In this document: positions 33,660 to 43,709 of the stretch, piece by piece | Layout of the letters: each line of letters begins with the position of its first letter | Position numbering within the stretch: the first letter of the stretch is position 1 | Made by a program: the position numbers and the translations under genes | Assembly (NCBI RefSeq): GCF_947172395.1 | Contig: NC_069095.1 | Location: 7,254,001-7,318,000, forward strand | DNA: 64,000 nt | Source of the DNA: Bicyclus anynana | Lineage: Eukaryota > Arthropoda > Insecta > Lepidoptera > Nymphalidae | Reading direction: 5' to 3' | Notes under the pieces: model-generated | Database searches by the model: none | Seen by the model: only the letters and a program-made list of their open reading frames with translations | What the model was told of the DNA's origin: nothing

Positions 33660-33965
33660 ACGTATGAGGGTCGTCGTGACCACCTCCATCCGTGACTTTT
33701 TTCTTCAAATATTACGCCACCTTCCACATCCTTCACTTACCTGGAGAGCATCGTAGACCGAGGAGTGAAGTATTCTATTTTAAGTAGACCATCGCATCGG
33801 GCTGAAGCGGCCTTTTTTCCCTTTTGCTAGTGGCTATACTTTGCGTTTTTCTAGATTCTCTGCGTCTATCCTGGCCCGAAGAGCTCAAGGCAGATAATTA
33901 ATAGGGTACAATGAAGCTAAAAATCTGTGTAGTAGAACACCACTATTATAATAAATAGAAATTAA
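33660..33965. other. unassigned DNA, possibly an eroded LINE end
   Basis: On the minus strand, 33663-33735 can be read as KKKVTDGGGHDDPHT before a stop, which faintly resembles a LINE C-terminus. The evidence is too thin for a firm call. Confidence 0.25.
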
Positions 33966-33970
33966 AAAAA

Positions 33971-34250
33971 TCGGTTGTCTGTAAATTCGGTTTACTGACG
34001 ATAGTTAAACGTGACAACTTCATGAGAAAATACTGATGGAATGTTGCATTTTTCAAAACAAAATATTCATTTTCTAAAATACTGTTTAATAATTTTCAGA
34101 GACCAGAATATACTTTATTTTTTGTAAAAAATAAAGTATTATCTTGTTAAAAAATAAAGTGTATACATTGTGAGGGAACGACGCATGACGTCATCTTTTT
34201 CGAGTGTGCAGCCGGCTCCATCGAATTATAAGACGTTGTCACGTCAAAAT
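33971..34250. mobile_element. MITE-like element, copy 1
   Basis: Shares with 37377-37637 the blocks CGGTTGTCTGTA, CGGTTTACTGACGA, GAGGGAACGACGCATGACGT and AAGACGTTGTCACGTCAAAA. The inner-left ACGTGACAAC and the right end GTTGTCACGT are inverted repeats. Copy 1 carries an extra internal AATAAAGTATT duplication. No coding sequence; superfamily unknown. Confidence 0.7.
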
Positions 34251-34499
34251 ATAATGCCAAAGTAGTTTCAAGGTTGAGCTCTCTAACTATAAATATAGAG
34301 GTGCCAAGATAACGTTTAGTTGTCATTAACGCCTACGCTACTTTACCTAATCCTAAAGACAAAACCATGTACGGGGAAATGAGGCTTCTTGTACTTTGTT
34401 GTTGTTTCAGGCAAAGTTATGCGCATCCACCTACCGTTCGGTTATTTTTAGCATAAAGGTGTTACTAATAGTTCAGTATAGCATAAGATTGTCATTATT

Positions 34500-34640
34500 A
34501 GCAGCCTATTTTTACCCGACTGCGACGAAGCCAAAAGAAAAGGTAATTATACCATTTCACGTTGGTATGATTTGTATAGTTAATAGGATAAGTTAGCTTA
34601 AGTTCCTTATTGTATTCTTTCTCAATAAAAAAAAACTTTT
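34500..34640 (+). mobile_element. LINE 3' UTR fragment related to the copy at 50650
   Basis: TTCACGTTGGTATGATTTGT, ATAGTTAATAGGATAAGTTA and TTGTATTCTTTCTCAATAAA match, in inverted orientation, the 3' end of the LINE at 50650-50990. It is fused on the left to CCCGACTGCGACGAAGCC, another dispersed motif. Confidence 0.6.
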
Positions 34641-34734
34641 AAACTGCTCAACCAATTTTTATGAAACATGTCTAAGAACACTCTCGCACGTAAGTCACCT
34701 TTAATAAAAAAAAACTAAATTTAAATCGCTTCAT

Positions 34735-34825
34735 CCGTTCGGGAGCTATGAGTATGGTGCCACAGACAGACAGACACGTCAAACTTATAACACCCCTCTT
34801 TTTGCGACGGGGGTTAAAAATAAAG
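34735..34825 (+). repeat. dispersed repeat with CAGACAGACAGACACGTCAA motif
   Basis: GTGCCACAGACAGACAGACA, CGTCAAACTTATAACACC then TTTTGCGACGGGGGTTAAAA. A related copy lies at 44205-44270. Class not assigned. Confidence 0.45.
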
Positions 34826-34984
34826 TTTAAAACTGTAACTACACCACGGCTCTACCATGACCATTTTTGTACCTATGCATTTCTCCATTTCGATCTGAAA
34901 TATTTTCTCGATTCTTTCTTTTTAGAACCCTTTTTACGTAGTCGGGTTATAGCTTTTAAATTAAATATGGAGTTTATGATTTTG

Positions 34985-35205
34985 GATAAGTATGGAGCTA
35001 ATCCGCATTGCAAAATAATGAACGGGACCGATGGCTTCACGTGCTCTCTGAGGTACGGGGCTGTGCTGCATCTACTTCCACACTGGGCTGAAATTTTTAA
35101 CTGATTCTTAGGAAAAAGAAGAGCTCTGTATTTCACAGGTCGACCCAGGACTTGAACCCAACACTTCAGGGTTCAAAACCACGGAGACTAATCGCTGGGC
35201 AGTTT
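34985..35205 (-). mobile_element. SINE family C, minus strand
   Basis: The reverse complement has a tRNA-like head (AGTCTCCGTGGTTTTGAACC, B box GGGTTCAAGTCCTGGGTCG) and body (AGAGCTCTTCTTTTTCCTAA, CCCCGTACCTCAGAGAGCAC, GTGAAGCCATCGGTCCCG). Open frames here on both strands are repeat-derived. Confidence 0.65.
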
Positions 35206-35321
35206 AGGCTAAGGCAGTTTTTTGTAACAGAAATCGTTTGGGAAAAGTACTACTGTAAGCAACGGTGTGCCTATTTAAGTCTTTATTGATTTATTGAAAA
35301 AAAATCAGTGCATTTTAATAA

Positions 35322-35515
35322 ATTAAATATTAAGGGTCTCAAACGATGAAGGAAAACATCTTGAGGAAATATGCGTACCTGAAAATTTTCTTAATTCTCT
35401 ATGCGTCTGCCAATCCGCATTGGGCCAGCGTGATGGACTAAGGATTAACCCCTCTCATTCTGAGAGGAGATTCGTGCTAAGCAGTGAGCCGAATATTGGT
35501 TAATAATGATAATGA
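35322..35515 (+). mobile_element. SINE family B, 5'-truncated
   Basis: GGTCTCAAACGATGAAGGAA, CCAATCCGCATTGGGCCAGC, GAGAGGAGATTCGTGCTAAG, then GGTTAATAATGATAATGAA. Confidence 0.88.
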
Positions 35516-35519
35516 AATA

Positions 35520-35865
35520 CCACTCATGCTTTTAATACATTTATGAAAACTGTCGTTAGTGTTTATTTTAAAGTTGTAAAGTAAATTAATTCATAGATAT
35601 ATGCGACTTCATACATATTTAAAGTTCTATTACAGTTTCCATTAGTCTATTCGCAACACTAATGTAGATTTTACTATTTGAAATTCAGTAATTTGTACAC
35701 AGTAACCAAAACTATTTGCATAACATCGTATTTACAAGTTATACTTCAGTTAAACCAGCTATTGCCAATTTCATTCATGTTCAACGGATTGCGAAATAGA
35801 ACAACAATGTTGTTTAACATATTGGCAGAAACTAGTGCTAATGTTTATGTAGTATAAAGAGTTAC
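35520..35865. other. unassigned AT-rich DNA
   Basis: No recognised feature. Confidence 0.4.
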
Positions 35866-35867
35866 AT

Positions 35868-35894
35868 GTGGATGAAGTCGTAGGCATCCGCTAG
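35868..35894 (+). mobile_element. Helitron-like 3' end remnant
   Basis: GTGGATGAAGTCGTAGGCAT then CCGCTAG: the final 27 bp of the second subfamily, joined directly to a LINE fragment. Confidence 0.6.
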
Positions 35895-35898
35895 TTAT

Positions 35899-36270
35899 GT
35901 GATAAAAGTAATTATTAATAATAATAAATACTTGGACCTTGCTCACGAGATTACAGCCATGTGGAATGTTAAGTCAACTATTATTGTTCCGATAGTTGTT
36001 TCAGTCAATGGTCTTATAGCGAAAAGCTTCGACCAACACCTTAAGAAGCTTTCGCTTAACTGCTGGATCAAGGGTCGGATACAGAAGGCTGAGATTCTTG
36101 AGACGGCGCGTATTGTGAGGAGGTTCCTCACTCTGGAGCCTGACCACCAGTTGCTTGGGCACTCAAATGTCCCGCAGCGGGAGGGTTGATTTCTTTTTTA
36201 TAATAGTATTTTGTATTGTTACCATTGGTAAAAATTAAAAAAAGGACAAATAAATAAATGAGAGAAAAAA
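35899..36270 (+). pseudogene. LINE C-terminal fragment (96 codons) with 3' UTR
   Basis: Open from 35899 to TGA at 36187. The frame has no ATG start and begins inside the protein: KYLDLAHEITAMWNVKSTII, VPIVVSVNGLIAKSFDQHLK, KLSLNCWIKGRIQKAEILET, ARIVRRFLTLEP. This is the conserved tail that follows the reverse transcriptase in a group of animal non-LTR retrotransposons. It is related in layout to, but distinct from, the fragment at 1886. The 3' UTR ends near 36270 in an AT-rich, A-rich tail. It keeps a clean frame, so it is probably younger than most pieces here. Confidence 0.7.
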
Positions 36271-36431
36271 AAATAATGATGTATGTATCTTGTTTAGTTT
36301 CGAGCTTTAACTGACCAAGAAAATGTTATCTTGATCAGTTAAAATTCAAGTTCGCTGACCCTCGATGTTGTGGTAATAAAATACGGTGTAATTTCCTTCT
36401 TAGAAATAATAAACACATACTATTTTTTTAC

Positions 36432-36716
36432 TGTGGCTCTCATAAAACGGCTCAAAGTTACTCAGCGGGCGATGGAGCGAGCTATGCTTGGGGTTTCTCT
36501 ACGTGATCGAATCAGAAATGAGGAGATCCGCAGAAGAACCAAAGTCACTGATATAGCTCAGCGAGTCGCGAAGCTGTAGTGGCAATGGGCAGGTCACATA
36601 GTTCGAAGAGTCGATGGATGTTGGGGTCCCAAGGTGCTGGAATGGCGACCCCGCACCGGAAAGCGCAGTATTGGTCGACCCCCCACTAGGTGGACCGAGG
36701 ACACCAAGCGGGTTGC
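36432..36716 (+). pseudogene. RTE-type LINE C-terminus with one stop codon
   Basis: Reads KRLKVTQRAMERAMLGVSLR, DRIRNEEIRRRTKVTDIAQR, VAKL, a TAG at 36577, then WQWAGHIVRRVDGCWGPKVL, EWRPRTGKRSIGRPPTRWTE and DTKRVA. This is the best-preserved copy of the RTE tail. A single A-to-T change (AAG to TAG) breaks the frame. It is cut off at 36716 and joined to a short Helitron-like 5' remnant (36725-36808). Confidence 0.85.
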
Positions 36717-36819
36717 ATTTATCAAGTAGGTTCAGTGGTTTCAGAGCCTATTTATTAAATTCGACAAACAATCAAATGTTTCTCCTTTATAATAATAGTA
36801 GGTACAGATTAGCACAATG

Positions 36820-37090
36820 TTTTAAATGAGAAAGTTTGAATGGATGAATGGATGGAACAGCAGAACGAATCTACGAGTAGGTGAAAGTCACATAGATAGT
36901 TCAAAATCTGGTAGAGTACGCGCAAGATATGTCTGCGCGCGACTGGCGGCGCAATTATGTTGTCAGCGTTAGTGATCTCTTTTACCCGCCAAAAGATAGA
37001 AAAAGATAGACGACAAGATGGTGGCACTTTTGATTAGTTTTGAATTTGGCCATGCGCAAACTTTTAGTGCGCGCGCTCTATGTACCGTAT
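36820..37090. other. unassigned DNA
   Basis: No recognised feature; open frame 36809-37027 (minus) has no family motif. Confidence 0.35.
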
Positions 37091-37094
37091 TTGA

Positions 37095-37287
37095 CTAGCG
37101 GACGCGTGTTAATATCCGATTTTGATATAAATATTGCAGGAACCATGGCCTTTTCCAGGATCAAAAGTAGCCTATGGGAATAGAACCCATTTATCATTGA
37201 ACCCAATTTCATCTCAAACATTTAAACAGTAAAGCTGTGAAAAGGTATCAGACAGACAGAGTTTTGCATTTATAATATTAGTATGGA
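37095..37287 (-). mobile_element. Helitron-like repeat, second subfamily, full length
   Basis: On the minus strand it starts TCCATACTAATATTATAAAT and ends CGTCCGCTAG, flanked by A (37094) and T (37288). The interior carries CAGACAGACAGAGTTTTGC and TCCAGGATCAAAAGTAGCCT (a feature of the subfamily). Confidence 0.8.
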
Positions 37288-37376
37288 TTTGTATCCCAAC
37301 ATTCCCACAGAAGATTTAGGTACACAAATAAATCACGGTAACATTTTTTATTTAAATCCATTAAAATAAAAAAAAA

Positions 37377-37637
37377 ACGGTTGTCTGTATAGTCGGTTTA
37401 CTGACGAAAGTTGAACGTGACAACGTCATAAGAAAATACTCATGGAATGGTTGCAGTTTTCAAAAGAATGTTCGTTTTTCTAATATGCTGCATAATAATC
37501 TTCATAGAACAGAATACACTTTATTTCTTGTAAAAAAAAAATTGGCAACCCTAGAGCGAGGGAACGACGCATGACGTCATCTTTTTTCGAGTGTGCATCC
37601 GCCTCGCGTTGAATTATAAGACGTTGTCACGTCAAAA
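37377..37637. mobile_element. MITE-like element, copy 2
   Basis: See copy 1 at 33971. The left TTGAACGTGACAACGTCAT and the right end read in reverse, TTTTTGACGTGACAACGTC, are inverted repeats. GAGCGAGGGAACGACGCATG is shared with copy 1. Confidence 0.7.
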
Positions 37638-37639
37638 AT

Positions 37640-38020
37640 GTTGTTTTAAATTTGGCCAAATATCCGAATAAATCGTCTTACAATTGTAAACTCTTGAAGG
37701 GCGTTTCGTTAAATCACAATTTACCTTCCAAGTAAATTACAAAGAATTGATTCGAATTCGGTAATTAACGCCGTGGAAGAAGTAGTAATAAACACGCGAT
37801 ATTTTTTGTCCTCATTTAGCCCGCGGTCGAAAATAGATTGTTTCTTTCAAGAAAGTCAACGAACTTTTAAAAACTGAAAGAAACTCCGCTACGCTTATTG
37901 TAAGACTCTTTTAACTCGTTTGGAAGAAATATGCTTTTTTTACTTTTATATTTTTGATGACTTTACTTGTCTACTATTTTATGCTAATAAATACAGCATG
38001 TTAATAACAGAAAAGATATA
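37640..38020. other. unassigned DNA
   Basis: No recognised feature. Confidence 0.4.
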
Positions 38021-38023
38021 ACA

Positions 38024-38340
38024 TAGCCGTGATAGCCCAGTGGATATGACCTCTGCCTCTGGTTCCGGAGGGTGTATTTTCAATTCGGTACGGGGTATGC
38101 ACATCCCACTTTTTAGTTGTGTGCATTTAAGGAAATTAAATATCACGTATCTCAAACGGTGAAGTATAAACATCGTGCCTGCATACCAAAGAATTTTCTT
38201 AATTCTCTGCGTGTGTGAAGTCTGCCAATACAGTACAATTGGATCAGCGAGGTGGACTATTAGCCTAACCCCTCTCATTCTGAGAGGAGATTCGAGCGCA
38301 GCACTGAGCCGAATATGGGTTGATAAGTATGATGACGATG
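38024..38340 (+). mobile_element. SINE family B, full length
   Basis: Starts AGCCGTGATAGCCCAGTGGA (A box) and keeps CTCTGCCTCTGGTTCCGGAG. The B box is changed to TTTTCAATTCGGTAC. The body and the GGGTTGATAAGTATGATGAC tail are intact. A Helitron-like unit abuts it at 38343. Confidence 0.9.
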
Positions 38341-38342
38341 TA

Positions 38343-38539
38343 TCTATACTAATATCATAAAGCTGAAGAGTTTTTTTGTTTGTTTGCTTGATTGAACGCG
38401 CTAATCTCAGGAACTACTGGTCCAATTTGAAAAATTCTTTCTGTGTTAGATAGTCCATTTATCAAGGAAGGCAATATATTATCCCCGTATTCCTACGGGA
38501 ACGGGAACCACGCGGGTGAAACCGCGCGGCGTCAGCTAG
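38343..38539 (+). mobile_element. Helitron-like repeat, first subfamily, full length, plus strand
   Basis: Starts TCTATACTAATATCATAAAG after an A and ends CGCGCGGCGTCAGCTAG before a T. The 3' hairpin CCACGCGGGTGAAACCGCGC sits just before the CTAG. Contains AATTCTTTCTGTGTTAGATA and TTCCTACGGGAACGGG. The open frame at 38443-38754 runs out of this repeat and is not a gene. Confidence 0.9.
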
Positions 38540-38544
38540 TAACA

Positions 38545-39410
38545 GAATATCACCGTACCCACACGTTTGAAGCAGTGGCAAGGCACGGGCCCATGCCTCG
38601 AAGGCCCCCCAAGCCTGAAATCACAAATAAACATCACATGAAAAAAATACATGTCAATGTTTTTGGGGCCCCATCTAATGCCACGGGTCTCAGTATCAGT
38701 TGTACTAAACAAAAAAATGTTTATTTTTCAATTAAATCAAACATTTTAACATAGAACAAGAATTTTTTATATCCATTTACAATTTTAAATCAAAAAACGT
38801 ATAAATATCCGACACAGGCATTACAATGCGATGTTAAACGTTTTTCAATTCCAATAAGCAATTAAAGATAACATCACCGAGTGTACTTCAAAGCCAGCGG
38901 GGATGGACTATTATCCACTTTACGAGTTAAATTAGATTTTAACCGAAGTGTATTGTGCTATTTTCCGCCGCCCGTTTTCACTCTCGGGGTTCACTTTTCT
39001 ACTTACCGACCAGATTGCGCCTTCCACTGCAGCTTTCGTTTGTACGGTTTTACTTTTATTTTATCAACGCGTACTTTAGTATTTTTTTTTACATTTCTTT
39101 TATCTTTTGTATTCTTTTGTTAACGGAAATGAAATTAATTTAATGAATAAATTGCTCTACTTTATTGTTCAGCTTTTCGCTTAGGTGGGTTGGTAGGTAA
39201 AGGGAACTTTGTAGCGGTTGGGTTAGAAAACTGTTCCATCACTCGTGACTGTTACAGTATTAACATAATTACAATCTAAAAAATACAAACACAAGGCTAG
39301 TGTTTGTCTGTGATATCAAAACAATAATGTTGGTGTTTTTTTAGTACTTACAAGTATTGTTATGTATACGATATTAAAACAGGATCAAACTGTTTTAATT
39401 TTTTTGTCAA
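38545..39410. other. unassigned DNA
   Basis: Open frames at 38881-39143 are pyrimidine- or Phe-rich and have no family motif. No repeat was recognised. Confidence 0.35.
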
Positions 39411-39413
39411 TCT

Positions 39414-39511
39414 GTGTATTTGTTTGTACGCGATAATCATCCAAGGGCTTTGACCGGTGGCATTTGTGAAAAACAGAATTTTACGAGGAAGAAGTCGCGG
39501 GCGATTGCTAG
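39414..39511 (+). mobile_element. Helitron-like 3' part, second subfamily
   Basis: TTTGTGAAAAACAGAATTTT, GAGGAAGAAGTCGCGGGCGA then TTGCTAG. The left boundary is uncertain. Confidence 0.5.
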
Positions 39512-39514
39512 TAT

Positions 39515-40060
39515 AATAGCTATATTCTAGCAGCATCTCCTAAGATGGCATTGCTTGCTTAAATACTAAAATGAAAGTTCGTAGTTTATACCCACAATCT
39601 ATAAATGTTCTATAACTTTCAAGAAAAATATTTATACGATAAATATATCACTAACAGCTTCAAAGGAATTGTTACCTGCGTATATCACGCTATTTTCAAC
39701 AAAGAACTATCTTTTATTTACTGTTGCGAGTCGATTTATTCGTAATCGAATCCAACAACGGGATTTGACACTGAAAGCTAACTGTAGAGCTTTTTTACCT
39801 GTGATAGTTTTACAAAGCGAAGTTGCAGTTGGGATTTTACTGAACAATGAATATACATGGAATTCGATTAAGGGTATAAATATTTTATTTATAACTCTTC
39901 AGAATTATGCCTGTATTTTTCATTTGTGAAAATTTATTTTTCAGGTAATAAATTATTTTGAACAAACGGCAATCAAATCTGCCGTTAAGACTCAATATCT
40001 GTTGCAGTAAGAACGAGATAAAGATCTTTATCTATTATTTTTTCTCTTCAATATAACTTC
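39515..40060. other. unassigned DNA
   Basis: Open frame 39669-39929 (86 codons) has no family motif and no supporting codon bias. Nothing else was recognised. Confidence 0.35.
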
Positions 40061-40061
40061 A

Positions 40062-40192
40062 CCATCATCGTCCTCATTAACAGCCGATAGACGTCCATTG
40101 CTGGACATAGGCCTCTTGCATGGACTTCCAAACAAAACGGTCTCGAGCTGCCAGCATCCAGCGGCTCTCTGCAACCCGCTTGATATCCTCGG
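40062..40192 (-). mobile_element. RTE-type LINE 3' end, minus strand
   Basis: CCATCATCGTCCTCATTAAC (tail), AGCCGATAGACGTCCATTGC, TGGACATAGGCCTCTTGCAT, CGGTCTCGAGCTGCCAGCAT and AACCCGCTTGATATCCTCGG. Confidence 0.88.
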
Positions 40193-40473
40193 TCTATAAA
40201 TTATCCTACTAACTAAATGGAATTAGGGAGACGTTTTCATAAAACGTTACAGATGATTGACATTCATAGACATTCAGTCAATAAATTTTGTTGAAGTTGC
40301 CTTCGTAATAATTTATATCGCAGTGTCAATCTGTATTTTCAAAAGAAATGCTAAAACCGTGTAATCATAAATTACGTTACGCTAAATCTATACTTAAAAT
40401 ATATTTCTATAATAATAAACGACATCTAGCGATTATCAATACCAATTTATTTTAAAGAATTTTATTAGGTACT

Positions 40474-40775
40474 AGCGGGCGCCCGCGACACCGTCCGCGT
40501 GAAATTCAGTTTTTCACAAACCCCGCGGGATCCATCGATTTTTCCGGGATGAAAAGAAAAGTATCTGAAAAATGGAGTAACTTCTCCCGTTTTCCCAAAA
40601 TTTTCCTTCACTGCTCTGCTCCTATTGATCGTAGCGTGATGAAAAGTATACTATAACCTGCCCAGGAATATGAAGAATATTTGTACCAAGTTTCGTTAAA
40701 ATCCATCGAGTCGCTTTTGTTTCTATAACGAACATACAGAAAGACAGACAAAAATTTTACTGATTGTTTTTTTGG
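40474..40775 (-). mobile_element. Helitron-like repeat, second subfamily, long variant
   Basis: CTAGCGGGCGCCCGCGACAC, TCACAAACCCCGCGGGATCC, TTTCCGGGATGAAAAG and GAAAGACAGACAAAAATTTT. The 5' terminus is not clear, so the right boundary is approximate. Confidence 0.55.
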
Positions 40776-40867
40776 CATCAGTATCGATCACTAATCATAC
40801 TCTGATAGTTATTTTGGAAATATATTTCATGTACAGAATTGACCTCTCTACAGATTTATAGTAAGTA

Positions 40868-41202
40868 TAGAAAAGGTCAAAGAGCTGTGATAGCCCAGTG
40901 GATATGACCTCTGCCTCCGATTCCGGAGGGTGTGGGTTTGAATCCGGTCCGGGGCATGCACCTCCAACTTTGCAGTTGTGTGCATTTTAAGAAATTAAGT
41001 ATCACGTGTCTCAATCGGTGAAGGAAAACATCGTGAGGAAACCTGCATACCACAGAATTATCTTAATTCTCTGCGTGTGTGAAGTCTGCCAATCCGCATT
41101 GGGCTTGCGTGGTGGACTATTGGCCTAACCCCTCTCATTCTGAGAGGAGACTTGAGCTCTGCAGTGAGCCGAATATGGGTTGATAACGAATAGAAAAGGT
41201 CA
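40868..41202 (+). mobile_element. SINE family B, full length with 12-bp target-site duplication
   Basis: The element spans 40880-41190. TAGAAAAGGTCA occurs at 40868-40879 and again at 41191-41202, a perfect target-site duplication. The head has TGATAGCCCAGTGGATATGA and GGGTTTGAATCCGGTCCGGG. The tail ends GGGTTGATAACGAA. It is one of the cleanest copies and a good family reference. Confidence 0.96.
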
Positions 41203-41204
41203 CC

Positions 41205-41650
41205 GAAAATCTGAAATTATCTTCAAAATTGCCGTGAAGAGATTGTTTTACATAATTAACTCATAATAACTTAACCTTGTTAAATATAACCAGACAACCA
41301 TAACTTTCATTCAAGCTCACGTTTATATACTTAACGTTAAGGATAGTCTTGCGTGGAATCCGTAGGTGGTAATAACGAGTTCCAACTCCTGCTTGGCAAT
41401 AAAAGCTTAACATGTACTCAACTAGAATTTGCGACGTCGTACTTACCAGTTCTTCTATGAAAAGGTGTTAAATTTTCCAACATAAAAGCACATTTTCCGA
41501 GCAGGTACTGTTACATAAAGGTTCCTGGCACAACGTATTCAGCCAATCTGTTTAATTTTATTTGCAACGATTTTTATTACTAAAAAAGTTTAATAGTACC
41601 TTTAATAGTACCTATGGGTAAGTATACTCAATACTTATTGACAGTAGGAG
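41205..41650. other. unassigned DNA
   Basis: No recognised feature. Confidence 0.4.
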
Positions 41651-41656
41651 TATATT

Positions 41657-41965
41657 GACGGCCTCCGTAGCACAGTGGTATGCGCGGTGTATTAATAAGA
41701 GTGAGGTCCTGGATTCAATCCCCGGCTGAACCGATTGATGTTTTCTTAATTGATCCAGATGACTGGTGGGAGGCTTCAACCACCCTACAGACAAAGACGT
41801 ACCGCCAAGCGATTTAATGTTCCGGTACGATGTCGTGTAGAAACCGAAGGGGGAGTGGATTTTCATCCTCCTCCTAAAAAGTTAGCCTGCTTCCATCTTA
41901 GATTGCAGTATCACTTACCATCAAGGGAGATTGTAGTTAAGGGCTAACTTGTAAAGAACAAAAAA
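41657..41965 (+). mobile_element. SINE family A, full length
   Basis: GACGGCCTCCGTAGCACAGT, B box GATTCAATCCC, CCGCCAAGCGATTTAATGTT, TTACCATCAAGGGAGATTGT and AAGGGCTAACTTGTAAAGAA. A deletion removes the GGCCGTGGCTAGTT block. Confidence 0.9.
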
Positions 41966-42042
41966 GAAAAGAATGAAAGTTCTCGAGATATTGTCAACAA
42001 AGCCATCCCATACAAAATATATAAGTTAAGTAAGTTCGGTAA

Positions 42043-42154
42043 GTAGCCGAAGCCTCCCACCAGCCAGACTAGGACCAATTAAGAAAACCTCAATCGGCCC
42101 AACCGGGGATCGAACCCAGGACCTCCGTCTTATAAATACACTGCGGAGGTCGTC
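42043..42154 (-). mobile_element. SINE family A head half, minus strand
   Basis: GTAGCCGAAGCCTCCCACCA, GGGGATCGAACCCAGGACCT, CCGTCTTATAAATACACTGC: the reversed head, with part of the A-box region deleted. Confidence 0.85.
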
Positions 42155-42159
42155 AAAAA

Positions 42160-42340
42160 TAGTCGTAAGGTCGTTCATTGCTTACCATCAAGTTACGTTC
42201 CGGGCAGGACAACATGTAGGTCCTTTAGTACCTTATAATATATTTATACGGGTATGTACTAAGATAAAACAACAAACGACCACGGAATAAGTTTAAAATC
42301 ATTAACATTTTACAGCGTTCACATAAGTTTATTTATTACT
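42160..42340. other. unassigned DNA
   Basis: No recognised feature. Confidence 0.4.
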
Positions 42341-42342
42341 AT

Positions 42343-42583
42343 CATCATCATCATCAACCCATATTCGGCTCACTGCTGAGCTTGAGTCTCCTCTCAGAAT
42401 GGGAGGGGTTAGGCCAATAGTCCACCACGCTGGCCCAATGCGGATTGGCAGACTTCACACACGCAGAGAATTAAGAAATTCTCTGGCGAACAGGTTTCCT
42501 CACGATGTTTTCCTACACCGTTTAAGACACGTGATATTTAATTTCTTAAAATGCACACAACTGAAAAGTTGGAGGTGCATGCC
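42343..42583 (-). mobile_element. SINE family B, head lost, minus strand
   Basis: Reversed tail ATCATCATCATCAACCCATA, then GGCTCACTGCTGAGCTTGAG, CTGGCCCAATGCGGATTGGC and AAAGTTGGAGGTGCATGCCC. It breaks off before the B box. Confidence 0.9.
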
Positions 42584-42589
42584 CTGCAA

Positions 42590-43130
42590 GAAAGAGCTTC
42601 CCCCGTAAAAATACCTTTTTACGGAGCTCTTTAACCGATGAACACGATTACAACTATTTAACATCGATTCTATAGAGACAGTTTTTATAATCGCATTAGA
42701 TCGTTGATCATATAATTTGACAGAAAAGTAACGTCTAGCGAGGCAGGTACTATACAATAATTGGTCTGAGCTGCGTTGCATTCTCTTCCAGGTAACCTTA
42801 AGAGAAAACACGACACGACACGTTACGTGGATTAACATTAGTTAGATGGTGTATATTAAACAAATCTAAATAAAAATATAACTTTAAAGGTTTTTTGAAT
42901 ATTCTAAGTGACTTGGTATATTAAATATCTGTCTCAAAACCCTAACTTTGTCAATTATCAAGTTATAACAGGCTTGCAATCCAACAAATAGTTATTTGGT
43001 CTCATCCTCCCTTTGTCTTAAAGTTGATATCTCCAGTGGATACTTCGAGGAGTAACTACCACAGTAATTGAATACACGTTTACGTGGACTTTTAGTAGAG
43101 AGTTCAAATAACGTGCAAACTAATGTACAT
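42590..43130. other. unassigned DNA
   Basis: No recognised feature; open frame 42500-42838 (minus) starts in the SINE and has no family motif. Confidence 0.35.
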
Positions 43131-43133
43131 ATT

Positions 43134-43194
43134 AAAAGTCAAAGTCCAAATTCATTTATTTCAATTAGGCTTAGTTTACAAGCATTTTTAAAAC
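43134..43194 (-). mobile_element. LINE 3' terminus (AAAGTCAAAGTCCAAATTCA type), minus strand
   Basis: AAAGTCAAAGTCCAAATTCA, TTTATTTCAATTAGGCTTAG then TTTACAAGCATTTTTAAAAC. The same family is represented at 56482, and in the other orientation at 51500 and 60350. Confidence 0.65.
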
Positions 43195-43640
43195 ATGATC
43201 ATCATCATCATCAGCCGATAGATATTCACTGCTGTCTCGAGCCGCCAACATGCAGCGGCTCCCTGCACCCCGCTTGATATCTTCGGTCCACAAAGTTGGG
43301 CGGTCGGCCAACAATGCCCATTCCGGTGCGGGGTCGCCATCCAAGCACCTTGGGACCCCAACATCCATCGGCTCTTCGAACATTGTGGCCTGCCCCTTAG
43401 CCACTTTAGCTTCGCGACCGTGGGTTTGCTTCGTCTGCGGATATCCTCATTTCTTCGATCACTCAGAGAAACTCCAAGCATAGCTCGCTCCATCGCCTGC
43501 TGAGTGACTTTGAGCCACCTAACAAGGCCTTCTACTAATAAATTGTTAGCGACCAAGTCTCGGTTCCGTAAGTCATCACTGGCAACACGCACTTTTTGTA
43601 GACTTTCATTTTTAGCTGACTCTACCTGACAAAGAAAAGT
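43195..43640 (-). pseudogene. RTE-type LINE C-terminal part, longest copy, minus strand, with breaks
   Basis: Read from 43640 leftwards: MKVYKKCVLPVMTYGTETWS (end of the RT-linked region), then KVTQQAMERAMLGVSLSDR, RNEDIRRRSK, frameshifted GRPQCSKSRWMLGSQGAW, and RTEDIKRGAGSRCMLAAR in other frames. The end carries the (ATC)n reversed tail at 43195-43215. Several indels and one stop make it a dead copy. It contains more upstream sequence than the other RTE fragments. Confidence 0.85.
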
Positions 43641-43707
43641 TGGACCCGGACCGGATTCGAACCCACACCCTCCGGAATCGGAGGCAGAGGTCATATCCAC
43701 TGGGCTA
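43641..43707 (-). mobile_element. SINE family B head, minus strand
   Basis: GTTGGACCCGGACCGGATTC, GAACCCACACCCTCCGGAAT and GGTCATATCCACTGGGCTA. Only the tRNA-like part remains, next to the RTE copy. Confidence 0.85.
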
Positions 43708-43709
43708 AT

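Noticed and set aside
38443..38754. 103-codon frame containing HAGETARRQLVTEYH
   Set aside because: Its first part is the 3' end of a Helitron-like unit read through; the same peptide would recur at every copy.
43188..43700. 170-codon minus-strand frame as a host gene
   Set aside because: It is a chimera of a SINE B head and a frameshifted RTE C-terminus.
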